Shown: positions 8,285 to 17,738, counted from the stretch's first letter. The stretch is DNA of 49,709 bases from Paucimonas sp. (GCA_031253995.1 JAIRVG010000084.1:1-49709), one strand, 5' to 3'. Notes: generated by a model not told the origin, from the sequence alone. Translations and numbers: made by a program.

Positions 8285-9706
8285 ATGCCAGTCGGCAATC
8301 CCTCCACTCACGACGGGACCGTTCAGGGCGGCCCGCTCAAACGTGAACTCGGCGAACGGCACATTCGTCTCATGGCCCTCGGCGCCTGCATCGGTGTCGG
8401 CCTGTTCCTCGGTTCGGCCAAGGCCATCGAAATGGCCGGTCCGGCCATCATGCTCTCCTACATCATCGGCGGCCTGGCGATCCTGGTGATCATGCGCGCC
8501 CTCGGCGAAATGGCCGTGCACAACCCGGTGGCCGGTTCCTTCAGCCGCTATGCCCAGGACTATCTCGGCCCGCTGGCGGGCTTCCTCACCGGCTGGAACT
8601 ACTGGTTCCTGTGGCTGGTGACCTGCGTCGCGGAAATCACCGCGGTGGCCATCTACATGGGCATCTGGTTCCCCGACGTCCCCCGCTGGATCTGGGCCCT
8701 GGCGGCGCTGGGCAGCATGGGCGCGGTCAACCTGGTGGCGGTGAAGGCCTTCGGCGAGTTCGAGTTCTGGTTTGCCCTGATCAAGATCGTCACCATCATC
8801 GCCATGGTCATCGGTGGCATCGGCGTGATCGCCTTCGGCTTCGGCAACGACGGTATCGCGGTGGGGATTTCCAACCTGTGGAGCAACGGCGGCTTCATGC
8901 CCAATGGCGTGACCGGTGTGCTGATGTCGCTGCAGATGGTGATGTTCGCCTACCTCGGCGTGGAGATGATCGGCCTGACCGCCGGTGAAGCGCGCAACCC
9001 GCAGAAGACTATCCCGCACGCTATCGGCTCGGTGTTCTGGCGCATCCTGCTGTTCTATGTCGGTGCCCTGTTCGTGATCCTGTCGATCTACCCGTGGAAC
9101 GGCATCGGCAGCGCCGGCAGCCCGTTCGTCATGACCTTCGAGCGCCTGGGCATCAAGACTGCCGCCGGCATCATCAACTTCGTGGTCATCACCGCGGCGC
9201 TGTCGTCGTGCAACGGCGGCATCTTCAGCACCGGGCGCATGCTCTACAGCCTGGCGCAGAACGGCCAGGCCCCGGCGATGTTCGCCCGTACCGCGGGCAA
9301 CGGCGTACCGCGCAATGCCCTGCTGCTGTCGATCGGCGCGTTGCTGCTGGGCGTGCTGGCCAACTACCTGGTGCCGGAGAAGGTGTTCGTCTGGGTGACC
9401 TCGATCGCCACCTTCGGCGCGATCTGGACCTGGGCCATGATCCTGCTGGCGCAACTGAAATTCCGTGCCGGGCTGAGCACCGCCGAGCGTGATCGCCTGC
9501 AGTTCCGCATGTGGCTGTGGCCGATGAGCTCGTACCTGGCGCTGGCGTTCCTGATCCTGGTAGTGGGGTTGATGGCGTACTTCGAGGACACCCGCGTGGC
9601 GCTGTATGTCGGGCCGGCGTTCCTGGTGTTGCTGACCGGCCTGTACTACGGGCTGAAGCTGGCGCCGAAGGACGAGGCTGGCGAGATGGTGCGCTCCGCT
9701 TCCTAA
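8285..9706 (+). CDS. APC-superfamily amino-acid permease (ProY/AAT-like)
   Basis: 473 residues with about 12 hydrophobic helices, forming a cytoplasmic-membrane proton:amino-acid symporter. The helix-1 motif GACIGVGLFLGSAKAIEMAGPA, the conserved HNPVAGSFSRYA loop, GWNYWFLWLVT, and GGEARNPQKTIP-type text (TAGEARNPQKTIPHAI) after helix 6 are diagnostic of the AAT family (ProY, GabP, CycA, AroP). The closest feel is ProY-like proline permease, but substrate cannot be assigned from motifs. GAGG precedes the ATG. A Crc/Hfq-type motif upstream suggests it is switched off when preferred carbon sources are present. It is followed by a REP doublet. Confidence 0.88.
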   Translation: MPVGNPSTHDGTVQGGPLKRELGERHIRLMALGACIGVGLFLGSAKAIEMAGPAIMLSYIIGGLAILVIMRALGEMAVHNPVAGSFSRYAQDYLGPLAGFLTGWNYWFLWLVTCVAEITAVAIYMGIWFPDVPRWIWALAALGSMGAVNLVAVKAFGEFEFWFALIKIVTIIAMVIGGIGVIAFGFGNDGIAVGISNLWSNGGFMPNGVTGVLMSLQMVMFAYLGVEMIGLTAGEARNPQKTIPHAIGSVFWRILLFYVGALFVILSIYPWNGIGSAGSPFVMTFERLGIKTAAGIINFVVITAALSSCNGGIFSTGRMLYSLAQNGQAPAMFARTAGNGVPRNALLLSIGALLLGVLANYLVPEKVFVWVTSIATFGAIWTWAMILLAQLKFRAGLSTAERDRLQFRMWLWPMSSYLALAFLILVVGLMAYFEDTRVALYVGPAFLVLLTGLYYGLKLAPKDEAGEMVRSAS

Positions 9707-9720
9707 GGGCAACCTCGCCC

Positions 9721-9855
9721 GGCGTGGGAGCGGATTCATCCGCGATTGGTCGCAAAGCGGCCATAAAACCTGTGTCCCGGTTGTGTCAGGGATACTTGGG
9801 ACTCAGGTTTTACGACGGCTTTGCCGCCGATCGCGGATGAATCCGCTCCCACGCC
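9721..9855. repeat. REP doublet (REPIN-like), copy 2 (complete)
   Basis: GGCGTGGGAGCGGATTCATC at the left end is mirrored by GATGAATCCGCTCCCACGCC at the right end. The whole element is a 135-bp imperfect inverted repeat, with arms conserved relative to the copy at 1-126 and a diverged centre. It lies between the convergent permease and opgC genes and could also act as a bidirectional RNA-end structure. Confidence 0.85.
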
Positions 9856-9880
9856 GATTTCGGTGGCTTCCGGGATCAGG

Positions 9881-11005
9881 TCAGGCAGCCTGCACCGCCA
9901 CCACCCGATTCAACCGCTTGTTCCAGTCCAGCCACAGCGCCAGCCCCATCATAAGCCCCACCCCCGCCAGCGCCGTGAGCACCTGCATCCCCCAGTGCTC
10001 GTCACCCAGCGCATTGGCCATGTCCGCCAACGGCGCCAGCAGCACGCCCAGGCAGAACACCTCCAGCGAATAGCGCCCCATCCGGCAACTCTGCCGCGCC
10101 AGCCAGCTCTCCAGCCACGGTCCACTCGGCAGCAGCCGCGCCGTGCAGTAGGCGAGGGCAAGGAAATGCAGCAAGCGCGCCGGCGACAGGTTGGTCTTGC
10201 TGATCGGATACAACCACTCCGCCAGCACCTTGGGCATCAGCGCGTCGTGCACCTGCGGCCAGCGCCACGACAGGGCGATGGCCGCGCACACCAGCAGATA
10301 CCCCGCCGCCACCATGAACAACGGCTGGCGCCAAACCGGCCGCAGCTCAGGCGGATGCTCGCGCTGCCCGTTGATCGCCACCGCGCCACCCAGGATGAAC
10401 AGCAACTGCCAGGCCAGCGGATTGAAGAACCACACCCCGCCTTCCTGAGCCGCCAGGTTCCACTGGAACATCGGCGCCATCAGGTACAGCGCCACGGAAA
10501 AGCCCACCGCATACTCGGCCCGGCGCAACAGCAGCGGCAGTACCAGCGGCAAACCAAGCAGCAGGAGGATGTACAGCGGCAGCGGGTCCATCAGGTTGGG
10601 CTTGAAGCGCAGCAGCAGTTCGTCCACCAGCGCCTGCTGCGGGTTGCCGAGGAAATAGTAGAGGCCCATTTCCTGGATCATGTCCCGGGTTTCCACATGG
10701 TTGTTGGCGACGAAGACGATGCCCATCAGCAACACCAGCAGGAAGATGTGCACCACGTACAGCACCCACGCCCGGCGCAGGATGCGCACGCAGGCCACCA
10801 CCCAGCCATCGCGCAGCGCCACCTTGCCGTAGGCCAGCACCGCCGCGTAGCCGGCGAGGAACACGAAGATCTCCGCCGCATCGCTGAAGCCGATGTTGCG
10901 CACGGTCAGGTTGGCCAGCGGGTTGCCGGGGATGTGGTCCCAGAAGATGAAGACGAGCGCCAGGCCGCGGAAAAAGTCGATTCGATGGTCGCGGGCGTTG
11001 GTCAT
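9881..11005 (-). CDS. OpgC-family membrane protein (acyltransferase-3-like; periplasmic glucan modification)
   Basis: 374 residues with about ten membrane segments. The N-terminus RDHRIDFFRGLALVFIFWDHIP followed by FVFLAGY is the OpgC/acyltransferase-3 hallmark (R-x-D-F-F-R-G and a conserved His), and the domain spans the protein. OpgC proteins add succinyl groups to osmoregulated periplasmic glucans in some proteobacteria; whether this one does is inferred from family membership only, and no opgG/opgH genes are adjacent. I prefer the ATG at 11005; an in-frame GTG at 11014 is three codons earlier. It converges with the permease gene across a REP doublet. Confidence 0.82.
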   Translation of the reverse strand: MTNARDHRIDFFRGLALVFIFWDHIPGNPLANLTVRNIGFSDAAEIFVFLAGYAAVLAYGKVALRDGWVVACVRILRRAWVLYVVHIFLLVLLMGIVFVANNHVETRDMIQEMGLYYFLGNPQQALVDELLLRFKPNLMDPLPLYILLLLGLPLVLPLLLRRAEYAVGFSVALYLMAPMFQWNLAAQEGGVWFFNPLAWQLLFILGGAVAINGQREHPPELRPVWRQPLFMVAAGYLLVCAAIALSWRWPQVHDALMPKVLAEWLYPISKTNLSPARLLHFLALAYCTARLLPSGPWLESWLARQSCRMGRYSLEVFCLGVLLAPLADMANALGDEHWGMQVLTALAGVGLMMGLALWLDWNKRLNRVVAVQAA

Positions 11006-11039
11006 GGCGGGCACTCGTGTACAGGGTCTTTCAGTAGAG

Positions 11040-11094
11040 GATCAGTGGCGGCGACGCGCGGTTCCGCGCCGCTGGTCGTTGCCGATCAGTGGCG
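11040..11094. repeat. Short direct repeat with internal hairpin
   Basis: GATCAGTGGCG is present at 11040-11050 and again at 11084-11094, enclosing the GC-rich hairpin GCGCGG-tt-CCGCGC (11056-11069). It lies in the gap between opgC and the glutamate-synthase-like gene, which both run leftward. It could be the end of the upstream transcript, but there is no U-tract. Confidence 0.5.
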
Positions 11095-11150
11095 CGGAGG
11101 GTGGGGAGTTTTGCCGGACATTGCAAAACCACGATGTTACCGGATGTCTC

Positions 11151-12767
11151 TCAAGCCGCCTCGTCCAGCGCGTCGAAGCTGTCCGCCCGGGCCATCGCCC
11201 ACATGCGCTGGTAGAACTCGCCGCTGATATTGCCGCTGAGCAGCTCCCCCGGCTTGAGGAACACGTGGGTCTGGGAGAACAGCTTGATCTCGGTGGCCGA
11301 CATGCGCCGCACCAGGTGTTTCGCCTGCAGTTGCGACGGATGCTGCAGGCCGGCGGCCGCGAGCATCTCGGCGAGGGCCTTGAGGGTGTTGCGGTGGAAG
11401 TTGTAGACCCGCTGGGCCTTGTCCGGCACTACCAGGGCACGCTGGCGCAGGCCGTCCTGGGTGGCGACGCCGGTGGGGCACTTGTTGGTGTGGCAGCTTT
11501 GCGACTGGATGCAGCCGATGGCGAACATGAAGCCCCGTGCCGCGTTGGCCCAGTCGGCGCCGATGGCCAGCACGCTGGCGATATCGAAGGCGCTGACGAT
11601 CTTGCCGCTGGCCCCCAGCCTGATCTTGTCCCGCAGGTTGAGGCCCACCAGGGTGTTGTGCACGAACAGCAGGCCCTCGCGCATCGGCACGCCGATATGG
11701 TCGGTGAACTCCACCGGCGCCGCGCCGGTGCCGCCTTCCTTGCCGTCGATGACGATGAAGTCCGGCAGGATCCCGGTCTCCAGCATGGCCTTGGCGATGC
11801 CCATGAATTCCCACGGATGGCCCAGGCACAGCTTGAAGCCCACCGGCTTGCCGCCGGACAGCTCACGCAGCTGCGCGATGAAGCGCATCATCTCGATCGG
11901 CGTGGTGAAGGCGGAGTGCGCCGACGGCGAGACGCAGTCCTCGCCCATGCCGATGCCGCGGGTCTCGGCGATCTCGCGGGTGACCTTGTCCTTGGGCAGG
12001 ATGCCGCCGTGGCCGGGCTTGGCGCCCTGGCTCATCTTGATCTCGATCATGCGCACCTGCGGGTTGCGGGCCTGCTCGGCGAAGCGCTCGGGGTCGAAAT
12101 GGCCGTCGGCGGTGCGGCAGCCGAAGTAGCCGCTGCCCAGCTCCCAGGTCAGGTCGCCGCCGTGTTCGCGGTGGTAGGGGCTGATGCTGCCCTCGCCGGT
12201 GTCATGGGCGAAGTTGCCCAGCTTGGCGCCCAGGTTCAGCGCGCGGATGGCGTTGGCGCTGAGGGAGCCGAAGCTCATCGCCGAAATGTTGAACACCGAC
12301 GCCGAGTACGGCTGGGTGCACTGCGGGCCGCCGACGGTGACGCGGAAGGAATCGGGATCGCTCTTCGGCGCCGGGCGCATGGAATGGCTTATGAATTCGA
12401 AGCCGGACTGGTAGACATCGACCAGGGTGCCGAAGGGCTTGTCCGACTGCTCGTTCTTCGCCCGGGCGTAGACCAGCGAACGCTGGGCGCGGGAGAAGGG
12501 CAGGGCATCGCTGTCGGCTTCCAGCAGGTACTGGCGGATCTCCGGGCGGATGCCTTCCACCAGGTAGCGGATATTGCCCAGGATCGGGTAGTTGCGGCGC
12601 ACCGCGTGACGGGTCTGCAGCAGGTCGAACAGGCCGACCAGGCTGAGCGCGCCGGTCAGGATCGTGAATGGCCACAGCCAGTCGTAGCGCAGGAACGGCA
12701 GGCTGGCGAGGGTGAACAGGACGCAGGCGACGAAGAAGGCGTAGCGGCTCAGGAGTGACAGGCTCAT
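11151..12767 (-). CDS. Membrane-anchored FMN-binding glutamate-synthase-like protein
   Basis: 538 residues. Two N-terminal hydrophobic helices (about 5-25 and 30-50) anchor the protein, followed by a GltB-type FMN/TIM-barrel domain. Visible family patterns are FNISAMSFGSLSANAIRALN, GEGSISPYH, QGAKPGHGGILP, the FMN-binding DGKEGGTGAAP and the Cys-containing CIQSQSCHTNKCPTGVATQD. It lacks the glutaminase and small subunits of true glutamate synthase and is not near gltBD. The family is widespread in Pseudomonas, but the substrate is unknown. The ATG at 12767 follows AAGGA; an upstream in-frame start would add 14 non-homologous residues. Confidence 0.87.
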   Translation of the reverse strand: MSLSLLSRYAFFVACVLFTLASLPFLRYDWLWPFTILTGALSLVGLFDLLQTRHAVRRNYPILGNIRYLVEGIRPEIRQYLLEADSDALPFSRAQRSLVYARAKNEQSDKPFGTLVDVYQSGFEFISHSMRPAPKSDPDSFRVTVGGPQCTQPYSASVFNISAMSFGSLSANAIRALNLGAKLGNFAHDTGEGSISPYHREHGGDLTWELGSGYFGCRTADGHFDPERFAEQARNPQVRMIEIKMSQGAKPGHGGILPKDKVTREIAETRGIGMGEDCVSPSAHSAFTTPIEMMRFIAQLRELSGGKPVGFKLCLGHPWEFMGIAKAMLETGILPDFIVIDGKEGGTGAAPVEFTDHIGVPMREGLLFVHNTLVGLNLRDKIRLGASGKIVSAFDIASVLAIGADWANAARGFMFAIGCIQSQSCHTNKCPTGVATQDGLRQRALVVPDKAQRVYNFHRNTLKALAEMLAAAGLQHPSQLQAKHLVRRMSATEIKLFSQTHVFLKPGELLSGNISGEFYQRMWAMARADSFDALDEAA

Positions 12768-12834
12768 ACGGTTTCCTTGGTGGGAGTCGTCGGGCAAGCC
12801 GTTAACCATATAGCGGATGGGGGATCGAGGCCAG

Positions 12835-15800
12835 TCAGTTGCCCCGGATCAGGCGCTCGCGCAGCAGGGTTTCATCTTTCTCCTTCACCTCGGGCCAGAA
12901 CTGCGTCGTCCCCGCCACCAGTGCCGCCACCGGCAGCCCGTCGCGATACAGCAGGCGATTGCCCACCAGCGCCGGCACCTTGGCCCCAGGCAGCAGGCTG
13001 CCGCTGAGGTTGAGCGGATCGCTGCCGCTGACCAGCACCAGGCTGCCATCCAGTGGCCGACGCCGCACGCCGCGCAACACGGCGATGGCCTCGGGCAGGG
13101 CGAACTGCTCGCCGGCCAGGCCGCTGACGAAACGCCCGCCGCGAATCTCGCCCCGCGCTTCCAGGCGGTGGAACGTGCGCAGCAGTTCGCGCCAGCTCGG
13201 CAGCCAGTCGGCCTCGCGCTCCAGCAGGCGCCAGAACACCACGCCATAGCGGCGCAGCAGGGTGTGGGCGATATGTTCGTGGAGGGTCTCGCGGTCGTCG
13301 CTGTCACCCGCGCGACGCAGCAGCGCCCAGCGCCCGGCATCGTCCATGCCGCCGAACAGCGGCCCGCGCCCGCGCCGGCTGCTGTGAGCCTGGCGCTTGC
13401 TCGCCGGGGTGATCAGGGCGCGCAGGCCGGCGAAGCTGTCGGCGCTGACCAGCCCGGCCGCCACCAGCTCCTGCAAGGCGTTTTCCAGTTCGGTGGGCAG
13501 CAGGCGAGCCTCGTCGCGCAGTTCGTCGAAGAACAGCGCACCGTGCTGGCTCAGCGCGGCGTGGACCTTCTGTGCTCGCGGCGACAGCGCTTCGATAGCG
13601 AACGGCTGCCCCAGTCCCTGCCACAAGCCCAGGCGACTGCGCGGCAGCAGCACCAGCGGCGTGCTGCGCAAGGTGCTGGCGGCGGCCTTGCCGGATGGCG
13701 CGAGACGGGCCCAGGCGAACTTGCCGGCGCGGCAGGCTTCGTCCAGCCAGCGCGGGCTGTAGTCGCCCAGCCGCGCCGGCAGCAGGTCGCTTTCCCAGGC
13801 GCTGGCGGCCGCGGCGTAGCCTTCGAACTGTTCCAGCACCTCGCCGAGGGCGGCATTGCCTTGCAGGCGACCGGCGCTGGACAGGTGTTGCCAGTCGAAC
13901 AGGAAACGCATGAAGTCCTGCAGGCTGACCGGTTCGATCTCCCGGCGCAGGCGCTTGATGGTGTAGCGATGTATGCGCGCCAGCAGGTGGCGTTCGCACC
14001 ACTGTTCCTCGGGCTGATCGGGATGGAACTGGCCGCGCAGCACATAGCCTTCGCCTTCGAGGCGGGCCAGGGCCTGGTCGATCAGCGGGGTGCGCAGTTG
14101 CAGCGGCGCGGCGATCTGCTTCGGTGTGGACGGGCCGAAGCCGCCGAGGCGGGCGCGGACCAGTTCCAGTACCGCGTCGTCTTCCTCAAGGTGTTCGTCG
14201 AACCCCGGCAATTGCGCCAGGTCGGGTTGCAGCGGAGCCTGGGAATAGACGGCGCGCAGCAGGTTCAACCGTTCCCGCGCCAGCCACAGGCCGCTATCGG
14301 CCAGTTGCAGGCGACAGGCGCGGCCGCCCCTGGCCAACAGCGCCAGCCACTCGGCCCAACCTGCATTGGCCGCCACCTCGGCATCGGTGATCGCCGCCAG
14401 GGTCATCAGGGCCTCGTGCATCTCGTCGCTGCTGCCCGGCGTCGGCCAGGCTTCGGCGGCGACCGCGGCAATGGCATCGCGATCCAGGGCGCCGAGTTCG
14501 TCACCGCTCTGCGGCTCGCTCCAGCGCCGGTTGAGCACGGCCTGGGTGCGGCGCTCTTCCAGCGGCGCGTCGTCGAGAAAGGCGTAGGGGCGTGCATTGA
14601 GGATCGCCGCCGCCAGCGGCGAGGGGGCCGGCAGGTCGCGGCAGATCAGGCGGATATCGCCGTTCTCGATGCGCCGCAGCAGGGCCAGCCAGCCTTCGGC
14701 ATCCATGGCTTCGTGCAGGCAGTCGTCGAGGGTCTGTTCCACCAGCGGGTGCTCCGGCACCTCGCGCTCGCCGACGATGTTTTCCAGGCAGGCCAGCTGG
14801 TCGGGGAACACCGCGGCGGTCAGGTCTTCGCTGCGCATCCGCTGGATCTGCGGGGCGATGCGCTTGCCGCCGGCGAAGCGCGGCAGGGCCAGGGCGACCC
14901 CGGCGTTCCAGCGCCAGCGCACGCCGAACAGCGGGGCGTCGAGCACCGCCTGGATCAGGATGTGCTCGGCCGTGGCGCTGGGCAGATAGCGCCACACCTC
15001 TTCCAGCGGGAAGCTGTGCCCGGCCGACAGCGAAAGGATGATCGCGTCCTCGCTGGCCGCCGCCTGCAATTCGAAGTTGAAGGTGCGGCAGAAACGCTTG
15101 CGCAGGGCCAGGCCCCAGGCGCGGTTGATGCGGCTGCCGAACGGCGAATGGATGATCAGCTGGGTGCCGCCGGACTCGTCGAAGAAACGCTCCATCACCA
15201 GGGTGTCCTGGGACGGCAGTGCACCGAGGACCTGGCGGGTGCGGCCCAGGTAATCGAGCAGCTGGCCGGCGCTGTCCGGGCCGAGGCCGAGGGTGGCGGC
15301 CAGCCAGTCCAGCAACGGTGATTCGTGACCGTCGCTATCCGCCAGGCGTTGGTCGATCTCGGCCTGCAGGCGCGCCACGGCACTGGACAGGTCGTTGCTG
15401 CGCCCCGGCGCTTCGCCGAGCCAGAACGGGATGTTCGGCGGCTGGCCCTGGGCATCCTCGACCCGCACCCGGCCCGGTTCGACCCGGAGGATGCGGTACG
15501 AGGCATTGCCGAGCTGGAAGATATCGCCGGCGATGCTCTCCACGGCGAAATCCTCGTTGACACTGCCGATGTTCAGCGCCTGCGGCTCCAGCAGCACGGC
15601 GTAGTCGGCGTTGTCGGGGATGGTCCCGCCGCTGGTCAGGGCGGTCAGCTGGCTGCCGCGGCGACCGCGCAGTTCGCCGCTCACCGCGTCGCGGTGCAGA
15701 TAGGCGCCGCGCACGCCCTGGCGGCCGCTGTAGCCTTCGGCGAGCATGCGCAGCAGGGCCTGGTAGTGTTTTTCGTCGAGCCCGGCGTAGGGCTGGGCAC

Positions 15801-17124
15801 GGCGGAAAAGGTCGAGCAGGGCCTGTTCCGGCCAGGGCTGGCAACTGACCTCGGCGATGATCTGCTGGGCCAGCACGTCCAGCGGTGCGCGGGGAATCTG
15901 CACTTCGTCCAGCTCGCCGCGGCGCACGCAGTCGAGCAAGGCGACGCACTCGATCAGGTCGTCGCGGCTGGTGGGGAACAGGCGGCCCTTGGGCGTGCCC
16001 TCGACCTGGTGCCCGGAACGGCCGACCCGTTGCAGGAAGGCGGCGATGGAGCCCGGCGAGGCGATCTGGCAGACCAGCTCCACCTCGCCGATATCGATGC
16101 CCAGCTCCAGCGAGGCGGTGGCCACCAGCACCTGCAACTCGCCGCGCTTGAGGCGTTGCTCGGCGTCCAGCCGGGCTTCCTTGGCCAGGCTGCCGTGGTG
16201 CGCCGCCACCGCCTCGCGGCCGAGGCGCTCGCTGAGATGACGGGCCATGCGCTCGGCCAGGCGCCGGGTGTTGACGAAGACCAGCGTGGTGCGGTGTTCG
16301 CGGGTGAGCACGGCGAGGCGGTCGTAGACCCGTTCCCAGACATCGTTGGCCATCACGGCGCCGAGTGGCTGCGGCGGTACTTCGATGCCCAGGTCGCGTT
16401 GCCGGGCGTGGCCGATATCGACGAGGGCACAGCGGCGTCCGGTGCCCACCAGGAACTGCGCGACCCGCTCCACCGGACGCTGCGTCGCCGACAGGCCGAT
16501 ACGCCGCAATGGCCGGCCGCACAGGGCTTCCAGGCGTTCCAGGGTCAGGCTCAGGTGGCTGCCGCGCTTGTTGCCGGCCATGGCGTGGATCTCGTCGACG
16601 ATTACCGTGTGCACCGTCGCCAGGCCTTTGCGTCCGGACTCGGAACCGAGCAGCACGTACAGCGACTCAGGCGTGGTCACCAGGATATGCGGTGCTTGCC
16701 GGCGCATGGCCGTGCGTTCTTTCTGCGGCGTATCGCCGGTGCGCACGGCGGTGCGGATGCGTGGCACCGGCAGGCCCTGGCGCTCCAGTTCGGCGCTGAT
16801 CCCGGCCAGCGGGTTCTGCAGGTTGATCTGGATATCGTTGGACAGCGCCTTGAGCGGCGAGACGTAGACCACCAGGGTTTCGTCCGGCAACTGGCCGTCG
16901 TTGGCCAGGCCTTGCTCGAACAGTTCGTCGAGCACGGCGAGGAAGGCGGTGAGGGTCTTGCCGGACCCGGTGGGCGCGGCCACCAGCAGCGACTCGCCGT
17001 TGTGGATCAGCGGCCAGGCCCGGGCCTGGGCCGCGGTGACCGTGGCGAAGCTGCGGCGGAACCAGGCGCGGACGGCGGGGTGGAAGGCGTCCAGTACCGG
17101 ATGATCGAGGGCAGGGAGGTTCAT
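12835..17124 (-). CDS. lhr: Large ATP-dependent helicase Lhr
   Basis: 1,429 residues, a full-length superfamily 2 helicase of the bacterial Lhr type. Walker A AAPTGSGKT is at 49-57, a DEIH box (VDEIHAMAGNKRGSHL) at 177-180, motif III SATQ near 213 and motif VI FLQRVGRSGH near 365. The long winged-helix/Lhr C-terminal module with its WY-rich HLLARIHRYTIKRLR segment fills the second half. Lhr unwinds DNA and RNA:DNA hybrids with 3'-5' polarity and is linked to DNA repair. It is monocistronic and divergent from the Nudix gene, 89 bp apart. Long open frames on the opposite strand are GC-driven shadows. Confidence 0.93.
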   Translation of the reverse strand: MNLPALDHPVLDAFHPAVRAWFRRSFATVTAAQARAWPLIHNGESLLVAAPTGSGKTLTAFLAVLDELFEQGLANDGQLPDETLVVYVSPLKALSNDIQINLQNPLAGISAELERQGLPVPRIRTAVRTGDTPQKERTAMRRQAPHILVTTPESLYVLLGSESGRKGLATVHTVIVDEIHAMAGNKRGSHLSLTLERLEALCGRPLRRIGLSATQRPVERVAQFLVGTGRRCALVDIGHARQRDLGIEVPPQPLGAVMANDVWERVYDRLAVLTREHRTTLVFVNTRRLAERMARHLSERLGREAVAAHHGSLAKEARLDAEQRLKRGELQVLVATASLELGIDIGEVELVCQIASPGSIAAFLQRVGRSGHQVEGTPKGRLFPTSRDDLIECVALLDCVRRGELDEVQIPRAPLDVLAQQIIAEVSCQPWPEQALLDLFRRAQPYAGLDEKHYQALLRMLAEGYSGRQGVRGAYLHRDAVSGELRGRRGSQLTALTSGGTIPDNADYAVLLEPQALNIGSVNEDFAVESIAGDIFQLGNASYRILRVEPGRVRVEDAQGQPPNIPFWLGEAPGRSNDLSSAVARLQAEIDQRLADSDGHESPLLDWLAATLGLGPDSAGQLLDYLGRTRQVLGALPSQDTLVMERFFDESGGTQLIIHSPFGSRINRAWGLALRKRFCRTFNFELQAAASEDAIILSLSAGHSFPLEEVWRYLPSATAEHILIQAVLDAPLFGVRWRWNAGVALALPRFAGGKRIAPQIQRMRSEDLTAAVFPDQLACLENIVGEREVPEHPLVEQTLDDCLHEAMDAEGWLALLRRIENGDIRLICRDLPAPSPLAAAILNARPYAFLDDAPLEERRTQAVLNRRWSEPQSGDELGALDRDAIAAVAAEAWPTPGSSDEMHEALMTLAAITDAEVAANAGWAEWLALLARGGRACRLQLADSGLWLARERLNLLRAVYSQAPLQPDLAQLPGFDEHLEEDDAVLELVRARLGGFGPSTPKQIAAPLQLRTPLIDQALARLEGEGYVLRGQFHPDQPEEQWCERHLLARIHRYTIKRLRREIEPVSLQDFMRFLFDWQHLSSAGRLQGNAALGEVLEQFEGYAAAASAWESDLLPARLGDYSPRWLDEACRAGKFAWARLAPSGKAAASTLRSTPLVLLPRSRLGLWQGLGQPFAIEALSPRAQKVHAALSQHGALFFDELRDEARLLPTELENALQELVAAGLVSADSFAGLRALITPASKRQAHSSRRGRGPLFGGMDDAGRWALLRRAGDSDDRETLHEHIAHTLLRRYGVVFWRLLEREADWLPSWRELLRTFHRLEARGEIRGGRFVSGLAGEQFALPEAIAVLRGVRRRPLDGSLVLVSGSDPLNLSGSLLPGAKVPALVGNRLLYRDGLPVAALVAGTTQFWPEVKEKDETLLRERLIRGN

Positions 17125-17213
17125 GGACTGTTTATGCGGCCGTGCGCCGATGGTTGCAAGAGGCCACTGGTCAGGTGATGCTTGCCCGTCTTTTTTCGTT
17201 ACGAGTCGCCTCC

Positions 17214-17612
17214 ATGAGCAAGACCATCCGAATCGCCGCCGCCCTGTTGATCGACCCGCGCGGCCAGACCCTGCTGGTACGCAAGCGCGGCACCCAGGCG
17301 TTCATGCAGCCGGGGGGCAAGATCGAGGCGGACGAGCTGCCGGTGAAGGCGCTGGCGCGGGAGCTGTTCGAGGAGCTGGGGTTGCGTATCGATGAGGCCG
17401 AGGCGCGCTATCTCGGCAACTTCAGTGCGCCGGCGGCGAACGAGCCGGGGTTCGAGGTGGTGTGCGAGCTGTTTCGGGTGGAAACCGCCGAGACGGTGGT
17501 GCCGGCGGCCGAGATCGAGGAAGCGGTGTGGGTGGATGGCGATGCAGCCCTTGCGCTGGAGCTGGCGCCGTTGACCCGGGACAGCATCCTGCCGATCTAT
17601 CGCGGTGCCTGA
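17214..17612 (+). CDS. Nudix hydrolase
   Basis: 132 residues. The Nudix box G-x5-E-x7-REUxEExGU is complete: GGKIEADE then ALARELFEELGL at about 34-56, which binds the divalent metal and hydrolyses a nucleoside-diphosphate-linked substrate. The preceding QPGGK and the RKRGTQAFM stretch resemble 8-oxo-dGTP/ADP-ribose type members, but the substrate is not determinable. I chose the ATG at 17214 where the domain begins; an in-frame ATG at 17142 would add 24 residues without family support. No good ribosome site is visible for either. Confidence 0.88.
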   Translation: MSKTIRIAAALLIDPRGQTLLVRKRGTQAFMQPGGKIEADELPVKALARELFEELGLRIDEAEARYLGNFSAPAANEPGFEVVCELFRVETAETVVPAAEIEEAVWVDGDAALALELAPLTRDSILPIYRGA

Positions 17613-17618
17613 TCCATC

Positions 17619-17691
17619 CATCGCGGGTAAACCCGCTCCCACAAGGTGCGGGTACACCGCTAACCCTGTGGGAGCGGGTTTACCCGCGATG
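17619..17691. repeat. REP inverted pair (GGGTAAACCCGC type)
   Basis: CATCGCGGGTAAACCCGCTCCCACA (17619-17643) is mirrored exactly by its reverse complement at 17667-17691, with a 23-bp spacer. The GGGTAAACCCGC core also occurs as a lone palindrome at 44141-44160. This is a second REP subtype in the window. It follows the Nudix stop and may protect the mRNA end. Confidence 0.85.
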
Positions 17692-17702
17692 AGGCCCTAA
17701 AG

Positions 17703-17710
17703 AACAACAA
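17703..17710 (+). promoter_or_regulatory. Crc/Hfq-type A-rich motif before the LysE gene
   Basis: AACAACAA, followed by an A-tract, is an exact AAnAAnAA match about 16 bases upstream of the strong ribosome site AAGGAG (17727-17732) of the LysE-family gene. Confidence 0.5.
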
Positions 17711-17738
17711 AAAAACCCACTGCAAAGGAGTGTCCTGA

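Noticed and set aside
8180..9739. 519-codon minus-strand frame opposite the amino-acid permease
   Set aside because: His/Gln/Arg-rich shadow of a twelve-helix membrane protein; no motifs.
11040..11094. Possible small RNA gene between opgC and the glutamate-synthase-like gene
   Set aside because: There is a direct repeat and hairpin, but no promoter or U-tract, so I list it only as a repeat.
12817..15321. 834-codon plus-strand frame opposite lhr, and a further 617-codon frame at 15325-17178
   Set aside because: Both lie wholly or almost wholly over the well-supported Lhr coding sequence and have low-complexity AQ/GR-rich translations with no family motif.
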